Assembly (NCBI GenBank): GCA_947624335.1
Contig: CANQJX010000063.1
Span: 1 to 8,907, forward strand
Direction of reading: 5' to 3'
Source of the DNA: an uncultured Marvinbryantia sp.
GTDB taxonomy: Bacteria > Bacillota > Clostridia > Lachnospirales > Lachnospiraceae
Length of the DNA stretch: 8,907 nt
Shown here piece by piece: positions 1-6,442 of the stretch (within the stretch, counting starts at the first letter, position 1; the number at the start of each line of letters is the position of its first letter). Below the pieces are notes generated by a model that was not told the DNA's origin, ran no database searches, and saw only the letters and a program-made list of their open reading frames with translations. The translations under genes were made by a program, and so were the position numbers.

Positions 1-3000
1 GGCGTTGCCGGCACTGTGTCGGCGGGCGGCGTCATCGGCGCTGTCCAGGCGCGCAGGGGAATCCTGCAGATTGTAAACTGCGTTAATTACGGACCGGTTA
101 CCGCACAGGCGAAAGCGGGCGGCGTCATCGGCGGATGCTCTTTCTCCGGCGGCAAACAGAAAGTGGAAATCCAATCCTGCAAAAACTTTGGCGCGGTCAG
201 AGGCTCTGCGGGCGCCGGCATCATCGTAATCGCGCCGGAAGCGGACGCTTCTGCGCGCGCAGAAACGGCCGTTGCCGTTACGGACTGCGCAAATACCGGG
301 GACATATTCTGCGAGGAGGGCTGCGCGGGCGCCGGCATCGCCGCGCTTCGCGCGCAGGACGCAAAAAATATAACGCTGCAGATCAACAAATGCAGAAACT
401 ATGCAAGACCGCAGGAAGGGCAGAGCGAAGAAAACTTTGCGGGGATTTTTGCGGCCGTTCGGACAGAGGATGAAAAAACCGTACTGCAAAAAGACCATGC
501 GGGACTCGCAAAAGAACAGGTTATGATTTTCAACACGCTCGGCGTTGCCGACGTAAAATATCCGATTGCGGCAATGGATGAAACAAAGGACGCAGCGCAG
601 GAATACCAGCGCGTGAGCGAACTTTATCACAGCGTTAACAACTATTACTATTCCTGCGCGGAAAAGGAAGAACCGGCTGCGCTTGCGACGGCGGGCGTCG
701 GATCGGCGGTCTATTATCAGTCCGGGGCGTACCGGAACCTAAGCGAGACAGAAGCGCATGCGGACCGTTCTTATCTGCAGGCGCGTCAGAAAGCCGACGG
801 AACCGTGTTTAACCCGAACGCTTTGCCGTATAAATACGATAGTTACGGAAATTATGAGCGGCTGGAGACCACCCTTGCCGAAGTCTGCCAGGAGCTGGAA
901 CGAAACAGCAAGACCGAAGACGACAGGCCGGAAGCGCCGCAGCTGGAAATACAGTTGGCGGATATGCAGGACGGGACGCCGTCTTATCAGATTCAGGTAA
1001 GCAACGCGGCTTCTTATGACCAGGAGATGAGTCTGCTGCTGAATATCACGGCGTCGGAAGCGCTCGGAGCCTCCGCGGCGGGAACGGATCCGGCAGCGGC
1101 TGTGGTAGCGCTTGCCGATCTTCCTTATAAACTCGAAGGAATCGACTTTAGCGACGACGTTTATCTGTATGTGGAAGCGCAGCTTGCCGGCGCGCAGCAG
1201 GGCGGAGAAACGCTGACTTCCCAAAAGGCGGAAGCCGCCCTTGTGCTTCCGGGAAAGAAAACGCTTGCGGACGTCACCGTAGAAACCGCGGGGACGCTAG
1301 GCGAAGGCAACACCTATACGTTTGCCTTGTCCGGGGTAAGAGCGGGCAGATACCGCGCGGAGGTGTTAAACGATCTGCCGGCCGACGCGGGTTCTGTGAT
1401 AAAAGGAGCGGCGGTTTCGGCTGCGGAGGCCGGGATAGACGGCGCGGACGGTGAAATTACCGTAGATCATTACACGGAAGGCTGCGCGGCGCGCGCATAT
1501 CCCATCGCGTTTACATCCGGGACGGGCAGCGCGGCGGAGATTGTTTTGGGTTATTATGCCGCGCAGAATGTTACGTTCGACGAGCTGGTGAAGCGGCAGT
1601 ATCTCTTTGCGCAGGAAGGCGGAGCCGAAGGGACGGCAGGCGGATCTTATACGGTTGCAGACGGCTATTCGGTTGAGCCAAAATCAGACGGATCGTACGA
1701 CGTATTCTGCTGTCCGCTGTTAAAGAGCGGCGGCGGAACCGCCGTCGGGCTGGAAGAGCTTTTCCGCATTGCGCAAATAGAAGGGGCGGCGGACGAACCG
1801 CAGATACAGGAAGAGCCGGAGCAAAACGCAGATTTGCTGCCGCCGCAAAGCGCGGAACTTTCCTGGGATTGGGAACGGACGGACGGCGTCGACGGGGAAG
1901 GCAACACTCTGGCGCTTTCCGAGGATGCGTTTGAACATGACATTGTTATTACGGCGAAGCCGGCGGAAAACGCGGGCGGCTATCTGATGCGCGCCGCTTT
2001 CTATACGCAGATGGCGGATACGGACGCCGGGCAGGAGCAGTATCTGCTGACGCAGGCGCCGCAGTATAACGGGCAGATGCCGCTTGCGATGAACCGGAAT
2101 ACCTATACGCTGTCGGATCTTCCGTTCTGCTATGCGGGCAGCTACCTGTGCGCGCAGTTCTGTACGGTGTCGGCAGATGGCGCCGGCGCGTCGGAGTGGT
2201 CCGAACCCATGTGGTTCCGGATGCCGAAGGTGTGTCTGGATGCGCGCGCGCTCTCGCTGGGGAGCAGCAGCGGCGAATACGCCATGACCGTGCTGGATCA
2301 GGACGGCATACTCTGCGATCTGCAGACCGTCGCCTTAAACCATCCGGCGCTGATCTGGGAACAGAATCCGCAGACGGGCGGGCAGGACGCGGGGTACCGC
2401 ATAGAACTCTACGATTTGCTGGACGCTGAAACAAAAACAGATTCCGCGGCTTATAAAGAGCCGTGGCTTACCATCAATCTGCTTCGCAGCCCGCAGGGCG
2501 GGGGATACTGCCTGGAACGCGAGCTGACGGAAAAAGAACAGGAAATCTGGCGCAGGGAAAATCCGGGCGTGGAAGCGCCGAAATTCCTGCATGTAACGGT
2601 GCCGCTGGAGAAAGTGGCAAGAGAAACGGAATTTTTCAAAGAGGAATATAAGAAAAATCAAAAGCTGCAGAACATTTATACCGTGACGATGGACGAACTG
2701 GCGCTGGGAACAGACCGGTATACCAGTACTTACGAGCAGAATGTAAGCGGACTGGGAACTGACCTGATCGAAAATGTATGCGTACAGCTTCAGATTTTTG
2801 AGTATCAGGAAGAGGTGACCCGGTACAAGCTGATTCTGCCGGATGTGGAGCAGAGCGCGTTCCTGTGCGATTATACGGATCTTTTCCAAACGCACAGCGT
2901 TACGGTGCAGCCCCTGATACAGAGTGTGTTTGCCGAACAGGCGCAGGGCGTGGAAGCGCGCAGGATGCAGTGGACGTATCTGATCCGCCGCCAAAGCATG

Positions 3001-3561
3001 GGACAAAGCGGCAAAGAGGAGCTGCTTCCGGTTTTCCGCAGCCTTGCGGCAGACGATGCGTTTGACGAGGAATATGATTTTGAAAAAGAGCCGGTTAAGG
3101 CGGTGCAAAACAAAGAAGATTATCTGCTGCTTCCGCGCAATTACGGCGCGCAGATCAGCCGACGCACCGGCGACGCGCAGCGGCTTGCGCAGCAGATGAG
3201 CGAACAGGAACAACTGAGGGAAGAAGGAGCTTACGGAAATCCGGACGGCGTAATTTTTGAAGAAGAAAACGGCGGAGAAATAGGAACAGAACCGGCCGTG
3301 CTGCCGGGCGATACCGTCTATGATACGGAACCGGGCGTTTCCGACGCAATACAGACAGAAGCGCAGACAGAACCGCAGACAGTGCAGACGGAAACGCAGG
3401 CGGAGCCGCAGACGGAAGCGCAGACAGCGCCTTTGACCCAAGAACAGACGGAGACGCAGAACGCTTCCGCGCCTGAACCGCAGGGCAATCCGCCGCAGAC
3501 AGCGGGCGCCGTGCAGGCGGCGGTAGGACTCGGCGTGCTGGAGGGGAGGTCTGCGCTATGA
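1..3561 (+). CDS. Large surface protein with GLUG-like repeats, N-terminus missing; candidate pilus-associated adhesin
   Basis: The frame is open from the first base, so the true start lies upstream; 1186 residues are visible. The first 130 or so residues carry four C-x-N-[YFT] repeats, three followed by a Gly, interleaved with GGVIG-type turns. This is the pattern of GLUG-type beta-helix repeats of surface adhesins. The middle contains beta-rich, possibly Ig/Fn3-like modules; one ends in SEWSEP at 2191-2208. The C-terminus is a Gln/Thr/Glu/Pro/Ala-rich tail (3352-3459 and beyond). No LPxTG motif or C-terminal membrane anchor is present, so attachment must come from the missing N-terminus or from partners. 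The stop codon overlaps the start of the PilX-like minor pilin gene (ATGA), implying translational coupling. By analogy with PilY1 beside minor pilins, a pilus-tip adhesin role is inferred. I recognise no characterised homologue; an unrelated secreted protein in the same operon is the alternative. Confidence 0.8.
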   Translation, partial: GVAGTVSAGGVIGAVQARRGILQIVNCVNYGPVTAQAKAGGVIGGCSFSGGKQKVEIQSCKNFGAVRGSAGAGIIVIAPEADASARAETAVAVTDCANTGDIFCEEGCAGAGIAALRAQDAKNITLQINKCRNYARPQEGQSEENFAGIFAAVRTEDEKTVLQKDHAGLAKEQVMIFNTLGVADVKYPIAAMDETKDAAQEYQRVSELYHSVNNYYYSCAEKEEPAALATAGVGSAVYYQSGAYRNLSETEAHADRSYLQARQKADGTVFNPNALPYKYDSYGNYERLETTLAEVCQELERNSKTEDDRPEAPQLEIQLADMQDGTPSYQIQVSNAASYDQEMSLLLNITASEALGASAAGTDPAAAVVALADLPYKLEGIDFSDDVYLYVEAQLAGAQQGGETLTSQKAEAALVLPGKKTLADVTVETAGTLGEGNTYTFALSGVRAGRYRAEVLNDLPADAGSVIKGAAVSAAEAGIDGADGEITVDHYTEGCAARAYPIAFTSGTGSAAEIVLGYYAAQNVTFDELVKRQYLFAQEGGAEGTAGGSYTVADGYSVEPKSDGSYDVFCCPLLKSGGGTAVGLEELFRIAQIEGAADEPQIQEEPEQNADLLPPQSAELSWDWERTDGVDGEGNTLALSEDAFEHDIVITAKPAENAGGYLMRAAFYTQMADTDAGQEQYLLTQAPQYNGQMPLAMNRNTYTLSDLPFCYAGSYLCAQFCTVSADGAGASEWSEPMWFRMPKVCLDARALSLGSSSGEYAMTVLDQDGILCDLQTVALNHPALIWEQNPQTGGQDAGYRIELYDLLDAETKTDSAAYKEPWLTINLLRSPQGGGYCLERELTEKEQEIWRRENPGVEAPKFLHVTVPLEKVARETEFFKEEYKKNQKLQNIYTVTMDELALGTDRYTSTYEQNVSGLGTDLIENVCVQLQIFEYQEEVTRYKLILPDVEQSAFLCDYTDLFQTHSVTVQPLIQSVFAEQAQGVEARRMQWTYLIRRQSMGQSGKEELLPVFRSLAADDAFDEEYDFEKEPVKAVQNKEDYLLLPRNYGAQISRRTGDAQRLAQQMSEQEQLREEGAYGNPDGVIFEEENGGEIGTEPAVLPGDTVYDTEPGVSDAIQTEAQTEPQTVQTETQAEPQTEAQTAPLTQEQTETQNASAPEPQGNPPQTAGAVQAAVGLGVLEGRSAL
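25..402 (+). repeat. Four GLUG-like protein repeats (period 33-36 residues)
   Basis: The repeat Cys codons lie at 79, 178, 286 and 391, each in a C-x-N-[YFT] motif (CVNYG, CKNFG, CANTG, CRNYA). The spacings are 33, 36 and 35 residues. The repeats are separated by GGVIG or GAGI turns. The regular period is that expected of a right-handed beta-helix rung set. The array continues upstream out of the window, so the full repeat number is unknown. The fourth copy is degenerate, with Ala replacing Gly, which suggests it is the last rung. Confidence 0.65.
3352..3459 (+). repeat. QT(E/A)-(A/P) low-complexity tail repeats in the large surface protein
   Basis: Imperfect repeats of QTEA/QTEP/QTET-type units are encoded by degenerate CAG-ACN-GAA-GCG/CCG codons. 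They form an extended, disordered linker close to the C-terminus. Such tails are common in cell-wall-spanning segments of Firmicute surface proteins, but here no sortase signal follows. Repeat number may vary between strains. Confidence 0.7.
3541..3550 (+). promoter_or_regulatory. Shine-Dalgarno for the PilX-like gene, inside the upstream CDS
   Basis: GAGGGGAGGT lies seven bases before the ATG at 3558 and inside the last codons of the large surface protein. Together with the ATGA stop/start overlap it supports coupled translation of the two genes. Confidence 0.75.
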
Positions 3562-4169
3562 GAAAAGAAGAACAAAACCGCGGCGCGGCGATGGTGGTTG
3601 TGCTGTGTATTCTGGCGATTTTTCTGGCCCTTTCCGCTACGATCCTGCTGACGGGTTCGGTCACCTTAAATATGGCGCGAAATAACGTTACCTTTGAACT
3701 AAGCAAAGTGCAGGCGGCCTCCTTAAGCGATCTGTTTGCGGCGGATATGCAGCGCCCGCTCACAGAAGAGAACAGCGAACTGCCCAGATATGTGCGCAAA
3801 GAAATTTTAAGCGGCGGCTGGGCGCCGTACAACGAAGAGCTGGACAACAGGGAGGACGCGGTGCGCGCCTTTACGATAGACAGGACGGAAGAGGAGAAGA
3901 ATCAGATCCGCATCGAGATGTACTGGTCGGGAGAAGGCCTTCCGGCGGCAATGAGTTTGGAGGCGGAAAAAGAACTGGAGGGTATGGATGGCAAAAAGCT
4001 GGAACTTCACATCGATGTTGTCAGCACGCTGGGAAACGCGGAGTACCGCGTGCAAAGCGTCTTTAACCTGACCGGGGTGGAAGCGAATCCGTCTTACGAT
4101 CCGAGCGATGAGAATGCCTTCCCGTACATCTGGAACTGGCTGCCCGAAGGGAGGAATAAGGATGCGTAA
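3558..4169 (+). CDS. PilX/GspK-like minor prepilin
   Basis: This 203-residue protein has a short basic leader ending in N-R-G (Gly9), followed by a hydrophobic helix (about residues 10-32) beginning AAMVVV. That is a class III prepilin signal of the PilX N-domain or GspK type. Residue +5 of the predicted mature protein is Val rather than Glu; GspK of type II secretion likewise lacks Glu5. The rest is soluble, rich in acidic residues and ends in an aromatic segment (YIWNW). The predicted role is a membrane-inserted minor pilin, cleaved by PilD, that helps initiate pilus assembly or sits at the tip. It overlaps the large surface protein by four bases and the next prepilin-like gene by eight, so it belongs to the same operon. 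The assignment rests on the N-terminus and context; the C-terminal domain is not recognised. Confidence 0.75.
   Translation: MRKEEQNRGAAMVVVLCILAIFLALSATILLTGSVTLNMARNNVTFELSKVQAASLSDLFAADMQRPLTEENSELPRYVRKEILSGGWAPYNEELDNREDAVRAFTIDRTEEEKNQIRIEMYWSGEGLPAAMSLEAEKELEGMDGKKLELHIDVVSTLGNAEYRVQSVFNLTGVEANPSYDPSDENAFPYIWNWLPEGRNKDA
4147..4154 (+). promoter_or_regulatory. Shine-Dalgarno deciding the start at 4162
   Basis: AAGGGAGG lies seven bases before the ATG at 4162. It favours this start over the in-frame ATG at 4108, which has no comparable site and would add 18 residues in front of the prepilin leader. Confidence 0.75.
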
Positions 4170-4563
4170 ATTGTTGGATCGCGCAAAAAAACAGGTGCGC
4201 AGTACGGACGGTTCCTCCATGATCACGGTTCTGGCGGCGTTTGTGATCCTGCTTTTGGGCATTGCCGGATTTTCCGTCGCCGTGCGCACGTCGGGCGATA
4301 TGATACGCCGCGCGGAGGCGCTGAATATCGGCGTCGGGGAGGCGCTAAAGCAGTTTTATCCGGATTATGGGGATCCTCCGGTTGACGACTCCAATTATGC
4401 TACGGCAGTGAAAGTGCGCAATGCGGATGGCACGTCCGGCGCCGAGGCGTTTAAAATCCACGGAAAGCTGCGGGAAAAAGATTATACCGTCACGTTTACC
4501 GATGACGGAGGGGGAACGTCGGATAGGACGTATGCAATATTCTATTATAAATACAAAAAATAA
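4162..4563 (+). CDS. Small minor prepilin-like protein without Glu5
   Basis: The protein is 133 residues from the chosen start. A basic leader (RAKKQVR) ends in S-T-D-G (Gly17), followed by SSMITVLAAF and a hydrophobic helix to about residue 38. This layout matches a prepilin peptidase substrate cleaved after Gly17. Position +5 is Thr, so the usual Glu is absent. The remaining 95 residues form a small, beta-prone soluble domain ending in an aromatic/Lys-rich stretch (YYKYKK). It lies between a PilX/GspK-like and a PilW/GspJ-like gene, so by position it may fill the GspI/PilV-like slot of a tip complex. The sequence alone does not prove this, and its globular domain is not recognised. Confidence 0.65.
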   Translation: MRKLLDRAKKQVRSTDGSSMITVLAAFVILLLGIAGFSVAVRTSGDMIRRAEALNIGVGEALKQFYPDYGDPPVDDSNYATAVKVRNADGTSGAEAFKIHGKLREKDYTVTFTDDGGGTSDRTYAIFYYKYKK

Positions 4564-4575
4564 AGTGAGAATGCC

Positions 4576-5220
4576 ATGAAAAAATTGCGAGAAGACTGCG
4601 GGGGCTTTACCCTGGTGGAAATCATTGTTACGTTTGCCCTGACGGCGCTTTTTATGGGAAGCGCTACGCTGGTGATGAGTTCGTTCGTCAAAAGCCATAC
4701 CACGGCTTCGGCGGTGGCGCGCGAACAGGCTGTGGCGACTGTTTTGATGGAAAACGTTACGGGCGGGTTAAGCGCGGCCCGCTGGGGCGACCGCTTTGAC
4801 ATCGACAGCCTCCCGGACGGCAGCGCGGCGGGTACGGCGGGTGCGGCGGAAAACGCCCGGCTTGTGCTTACAAACGATGCCAATGGCTCCGTAGTATGGT
4901 ATGTGGACTGGGAGAGCAAAAGCAAAGTAAAACTCTGTCTGGATAACGACTATTTGCTGTGGACATATTACCCGGAGCCGGACGCGGACGGAAACGCGCC
5001 GGATCCGGTGGAGTGGCGGCTGGGTGAGAACGTATACAACAACTGTACGGTCAAAGAATTTACGGTGGGGCGGGTTTTATCCAAAACAGGCAGACAGACC
5101 AACTGCCTGAACGTCAGGATTGTCCTGAATAATAAACAACTGGGCGAAGACAACCGCTTTACGATGGAACGCTCTTTGGAATGTCACAATCTGACCGCGG
5201 ACGATATCCTGCCGTCGTGA
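4576..5220 (+). CDS. PilW/GspJ-like minor prepilin
   Basis: This 214-residue protein has the classical prepilin signal: a short leader ending Gly-Gly (Gly10), then FTLVEIIV with Glu at +5 and a hydrophobic helix to about residue 32. Its length and long C-terminal domain match PilW/GspJ-type minor pilins better than a major pilin. The mature part has four Cys (within LCLD, NNCTV, TNCLN and ECHN), enough for two disulfides if exported. The C-terminal half contains a conserved-looking strand pair (NVRIVLNN, then FTMERSLEC). It ends the minor-pilin block, with only 12 bases between it and the preceding gene and a weak ribosome binding site (AAGTGAGA). No terminator is visible before the major-pilin promoter. 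Its predicted role is membrane-bound tip/initiation pilin processed by PilD. Confidence 0.8.
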   Translation: MKKLREDCGGFTLVEIIVTFALTALFMGSATLVMSSFVKSHTTASAVAREQAVATVLMENVTGGLSAARWGDRFDIDSLPDGSAAGTAGAAENARLVLTNDANGSVVWYVDWESKSKVKLCLDNDYLLWTYYPEPDADGNAPDPVEWRLGENVYNNCTVKEFTVGRVLSKTGRQTNCLNVRIVLNNKQLGEDNRFTMERSLECHNLTADDILPS

Positions 5221-5251
5221 AAACATTTCATTCAAACTGCATAAAAATATC

Positions 5252-5280
5252 TTGCAATCGGGTTTCTTTTCGGTTATAAT
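5252..5280 (+). promoter_or_regulatory. Sigma-A-type promoter of the major pilin gene
   Basis: TTGCAA at 5252-5257 and TATAAT at 5275-5280 are separated by exactly 17 bases, in an AT-rich island between GC-rich genes. Transcription should start near 5287, giving a leader of about 38 bases. The perfect -10 and good -35 fit the high expression needed for a structural pilin. Confidence 0.8.
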
Positions 5281-5310
5281 GTCATTAGTTGAAACCAATA
5301 TTATATATTT

Positions 5311-5317
5311 AAGGAGG
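5311..5317 (+). promoter_or_regulatory. Strong Shine-Dalgarno of the major pilin gene
   Basis: AAGGAGG lies seven bases before the ATG at 5325. It is the best ribosome binding site in the window and fixes the pilin start. Confidence 0.85.
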
Positions 5318-5324
5318 ATAAGTT

Positions 5325-5798
5325 ATGAGTATATTTGCGAAAGCAAAAAAAGCCAGAGAGAATAAAAAAGGTTTCACTCTGGTAGAATTAATCGTAGTAT
5401 TGGTTATTCTGGCAATTCTTGCCGCGGCGCTGGTACCGGCTCTGCTTGGCTGGATCGACAATGCGAGACAGAAACAGTTTGTGCTTGCAGCCCGTAATGT
5501 TGTTATGGCGGCGCAGGCAGTAGCGGACGAAGCATATGCGGCGGGCAACACGAATCCGCAGCAGTATGTATGCACGGATAACCTCGAAAAAGTGGAGAAA
5601 ATTGCAGATGTTACCGGCCTTTCCATTACCAATACCAACCTGGGAGCAGCCGCGACGCCGGATGCTGGTGGTCATGGATATTACACGATCACACAGGCAA
5701 CCGTGGCGTTTACCTCAGAGGGGTATAATGTTGAGGCGACTTTGCAAAACGGCGCATGGACGATCACAAAGGCGGATAAAGCGACGGCATCCACCTGA
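5325..5798 (+). CDS. pilA: Major type IV pilin
   Basis: This 157-residue prepilin has a 16-residue basic leader ending K-K-G, then FTLVELIVVLVILAIL. The mature chain has Phe1, Glu5 and Pro22, the hallmarks of type IVa-like pilins; it would be 141 residues. The hydrophobic helix runs to about mature residue 25 and continues as an amphipathic helix (to about residue 57). A small C-terminal domain ends with a strand-turn-strand GYNVEATLQNGAWTI. There is only one Cys (mature residue 67), so the disulfide-closed D-region of many Gram-negative pilins is absent. It has its own strong promoter, ribosome binding site and terminator, which marks it as the major subunit rather than another minor pilin. 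PilD, encoded downstream, should cleave after Gly16 and methylate Phe1. The symbol pilA follows convention; the exact orthologue is not proven. Confidence 0.92.
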   Translation: MSIFAKAKKARENKKGFTLVELIVVLVILAILAAALVPALLGWIDNARQKQFVLAARNVVMAAQAVADEAYAAGNTNPQQYVCTDNLEKVEKIADVTGLSITNTNLGAAATPDAGGHGYYTITQATVAFTSEGYNVEATLQNGAWTITKADKATAST

Positions 5799-5837
5799 GC
5801 CGGCGTCCCGTAAAGCCTGTTAATGGAGCAAAAGCAA

Positions 5838-5873
5838 AAAAGCCAATGGGAAAATTCCCATTGGCTTTTCTTA
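5838..5873 (+). terminator. Rho-independent terminator after the major pilin gene
   Basis: Perfect 14-bp stem, 5838-5851 with 5856-5869, and a 4-base loop. The right arm ends in TTTT and is followed by C then TT. The left arm starts in an A-run, so the hairpin could also work on the other strand. It separates the highly expressed pilin unit from the assembly genes and should protect the pilin mRNA 3' end. Confidence 0.88.
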
Positions 5874-5880
5874 TGGTTTG

Positions 5881-5916
5881 CACGGAAAAACCCTTGTAAT
5901 AAAGGGCATTTTCGTG
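5881..5916 (+). repeat. Imperfect inverted repeat over the -35/spacer of the assembly-gene promoter
   Basis: Arms 5881-5895 and 5902-5916 match at 12 of 15 positions around a six-base spacer. The outer four and inner five pairs are perfect. The left arm ends in the -35 element, and the right arm ends directly before the -10. There is no T-run after it, so it is not a typical terminator. A repressor operator is possible; a second hairpin downstream of the pilin terminator is the alternative. Confidence 0.5.
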
Positions 5917-5922
5917 TATACT
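5894..5922 (+). promoter_or_regulatory. Promoter for the pilin-like/pilD/pilC/pilM operon
   Basis: TTGTAA at 5894-5899 and TATACT at 5917-5922 have 17-base spacing. Start of transcription is expected near 5929, leaving a leader of about 50 bases before the ATG at 5978. It is weaker than the pilin promoter, as expected for assembly genes needed in smaller amounts. Confidence 0.65.
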
Positions 5923-5977
5923 GGACATATGTAAACAAAAGAGAACGAGGGGGCGTTCCGCAGGGAATGGTGGGAGA

Positions 5978-6442
5978 ATGGAGAAGAAAGAGTTAAAAGC
6001 AGTCAAACGGTGGAGGAGCAGAGCGCTTTTCCTGTTTCTGCTCATTTTTGCGGCGGTTTTCTATCAGTATGCCATGCACCTGATGCAGAGGTTTGAGGCG
6101 CGCAAAATACTACACGAGGCGCAGAATGTGCGCACCATCATGCGCGTGGTCAGCGTGGAATATTACGCCAGAAACACGGATATTTATGACGCGTCTACGC
6201 CAAGCGGCCTGAAACCGCAGGCGCAGGAAGAGATTTTAAAGCTTGCCGAGTGCGACGGGGACATTGTAATCCTCGAACATATCCCGGAGGAATTGCCGCC
6301 GGTCAAGATGCTCTACAGCCGGGGCGATTATCTGGTATACTTCCATCTGGAGAACGGGGAAGAGCGCAACTGGGAAGTCTATCGCCTGGATAAAGCTTTA
6401 AACGTGGACGGAATGCCGATCCGAAGCGACGGGGAAGAATGA
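5978..6442 (+). CDS. Membrane-anchored pilin-like protein lacking a prepilin cleavage site
   Basis: This 154-residue protein has a basic N-terminus (KAVKRWRSR), one hydrophobic helix (about residues 16-33) and a soluble domain. There is no Gly before the hydrophobic stretch and no Glu at +5, so PilD should not process it. By eye it nevertheless resembles the major pilin in two blocks in the same order. After the membrane helix, A-x-N-V...V-x-x-E-x-Y-A...N-T is shared (residues 48-67). Near the end, Y-x-V-x-x-x-L-x-N-G...W...D-K-A is shared (residues 118-140). I infer a pilin-fold paralogue kept in the membrane, possibly an assembly or regulatory factor. It is first in its operon and overlaps pilD by four bases. 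The ribosome binding site is poor: GGGAG is only one base from ATG, while AGGGA lies 11 bases away. Chance similarity between short helices remains possible. Confidence 0.65.
   Translation: MEKKELKAVKRWRSRALFLFLLIFAAVFYQYAMHLMQRFEARKILHEAQNVRTIMRVVSVEYYARNTDIYDASTPSGLKPQAQEEILKLAECDGDIVILEHIPEELPPVKMLYSRGDYLVYFHLENGEERNWEVYRLDKALNVDGMPIRSDGEE

Noticed and set aside
739..1224. Minus-strand open frame of 161 codons
   Set aside because: Composition (Arg/Phe rich) and position opposite the surface protein gene indicate a shadow frame.
1729..1745. GC-rich small hairpin in the surface protein gene
   Set aside because: It is explained by Gly/Ala codon repetition in coding sequence, with no T-run and no regulatory context.
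2335..3441. Long minus-strand open frame (368 codons) opposite the surface protein gene
   Set aside because: It is antisense to a clearly coding frame in GC-rich sequence, its translation is rich in Arg/Phe/Leu without recognisable domains, and no ribosome binding site or promoter was seen.
3480..3561. Possible sortase or membrane anchor at the end of the surface protein
   Set aside because: No LPxTG-like motif, no hydrophobic helix of sufficient length and no basic tail; the last residues are only Ala/Gly/Val rich.
3155..3847. Minus-strand open frame of 230 codons across the surface protein/PilX-like junction
   Set aside because: It overlaps two supported plus-strand genes and its Ser/Ala/Pro/Arg-rich translation looks like a shadow of the QT-repeat codons.
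4108..4161. Upstream in-frame ATG for the small minor prepilin
   Set aside because: It would add 18 residues before the prepilin leader and lies deep in the previous gene without a Shine-Dalgarno; 4162 has a strong one.
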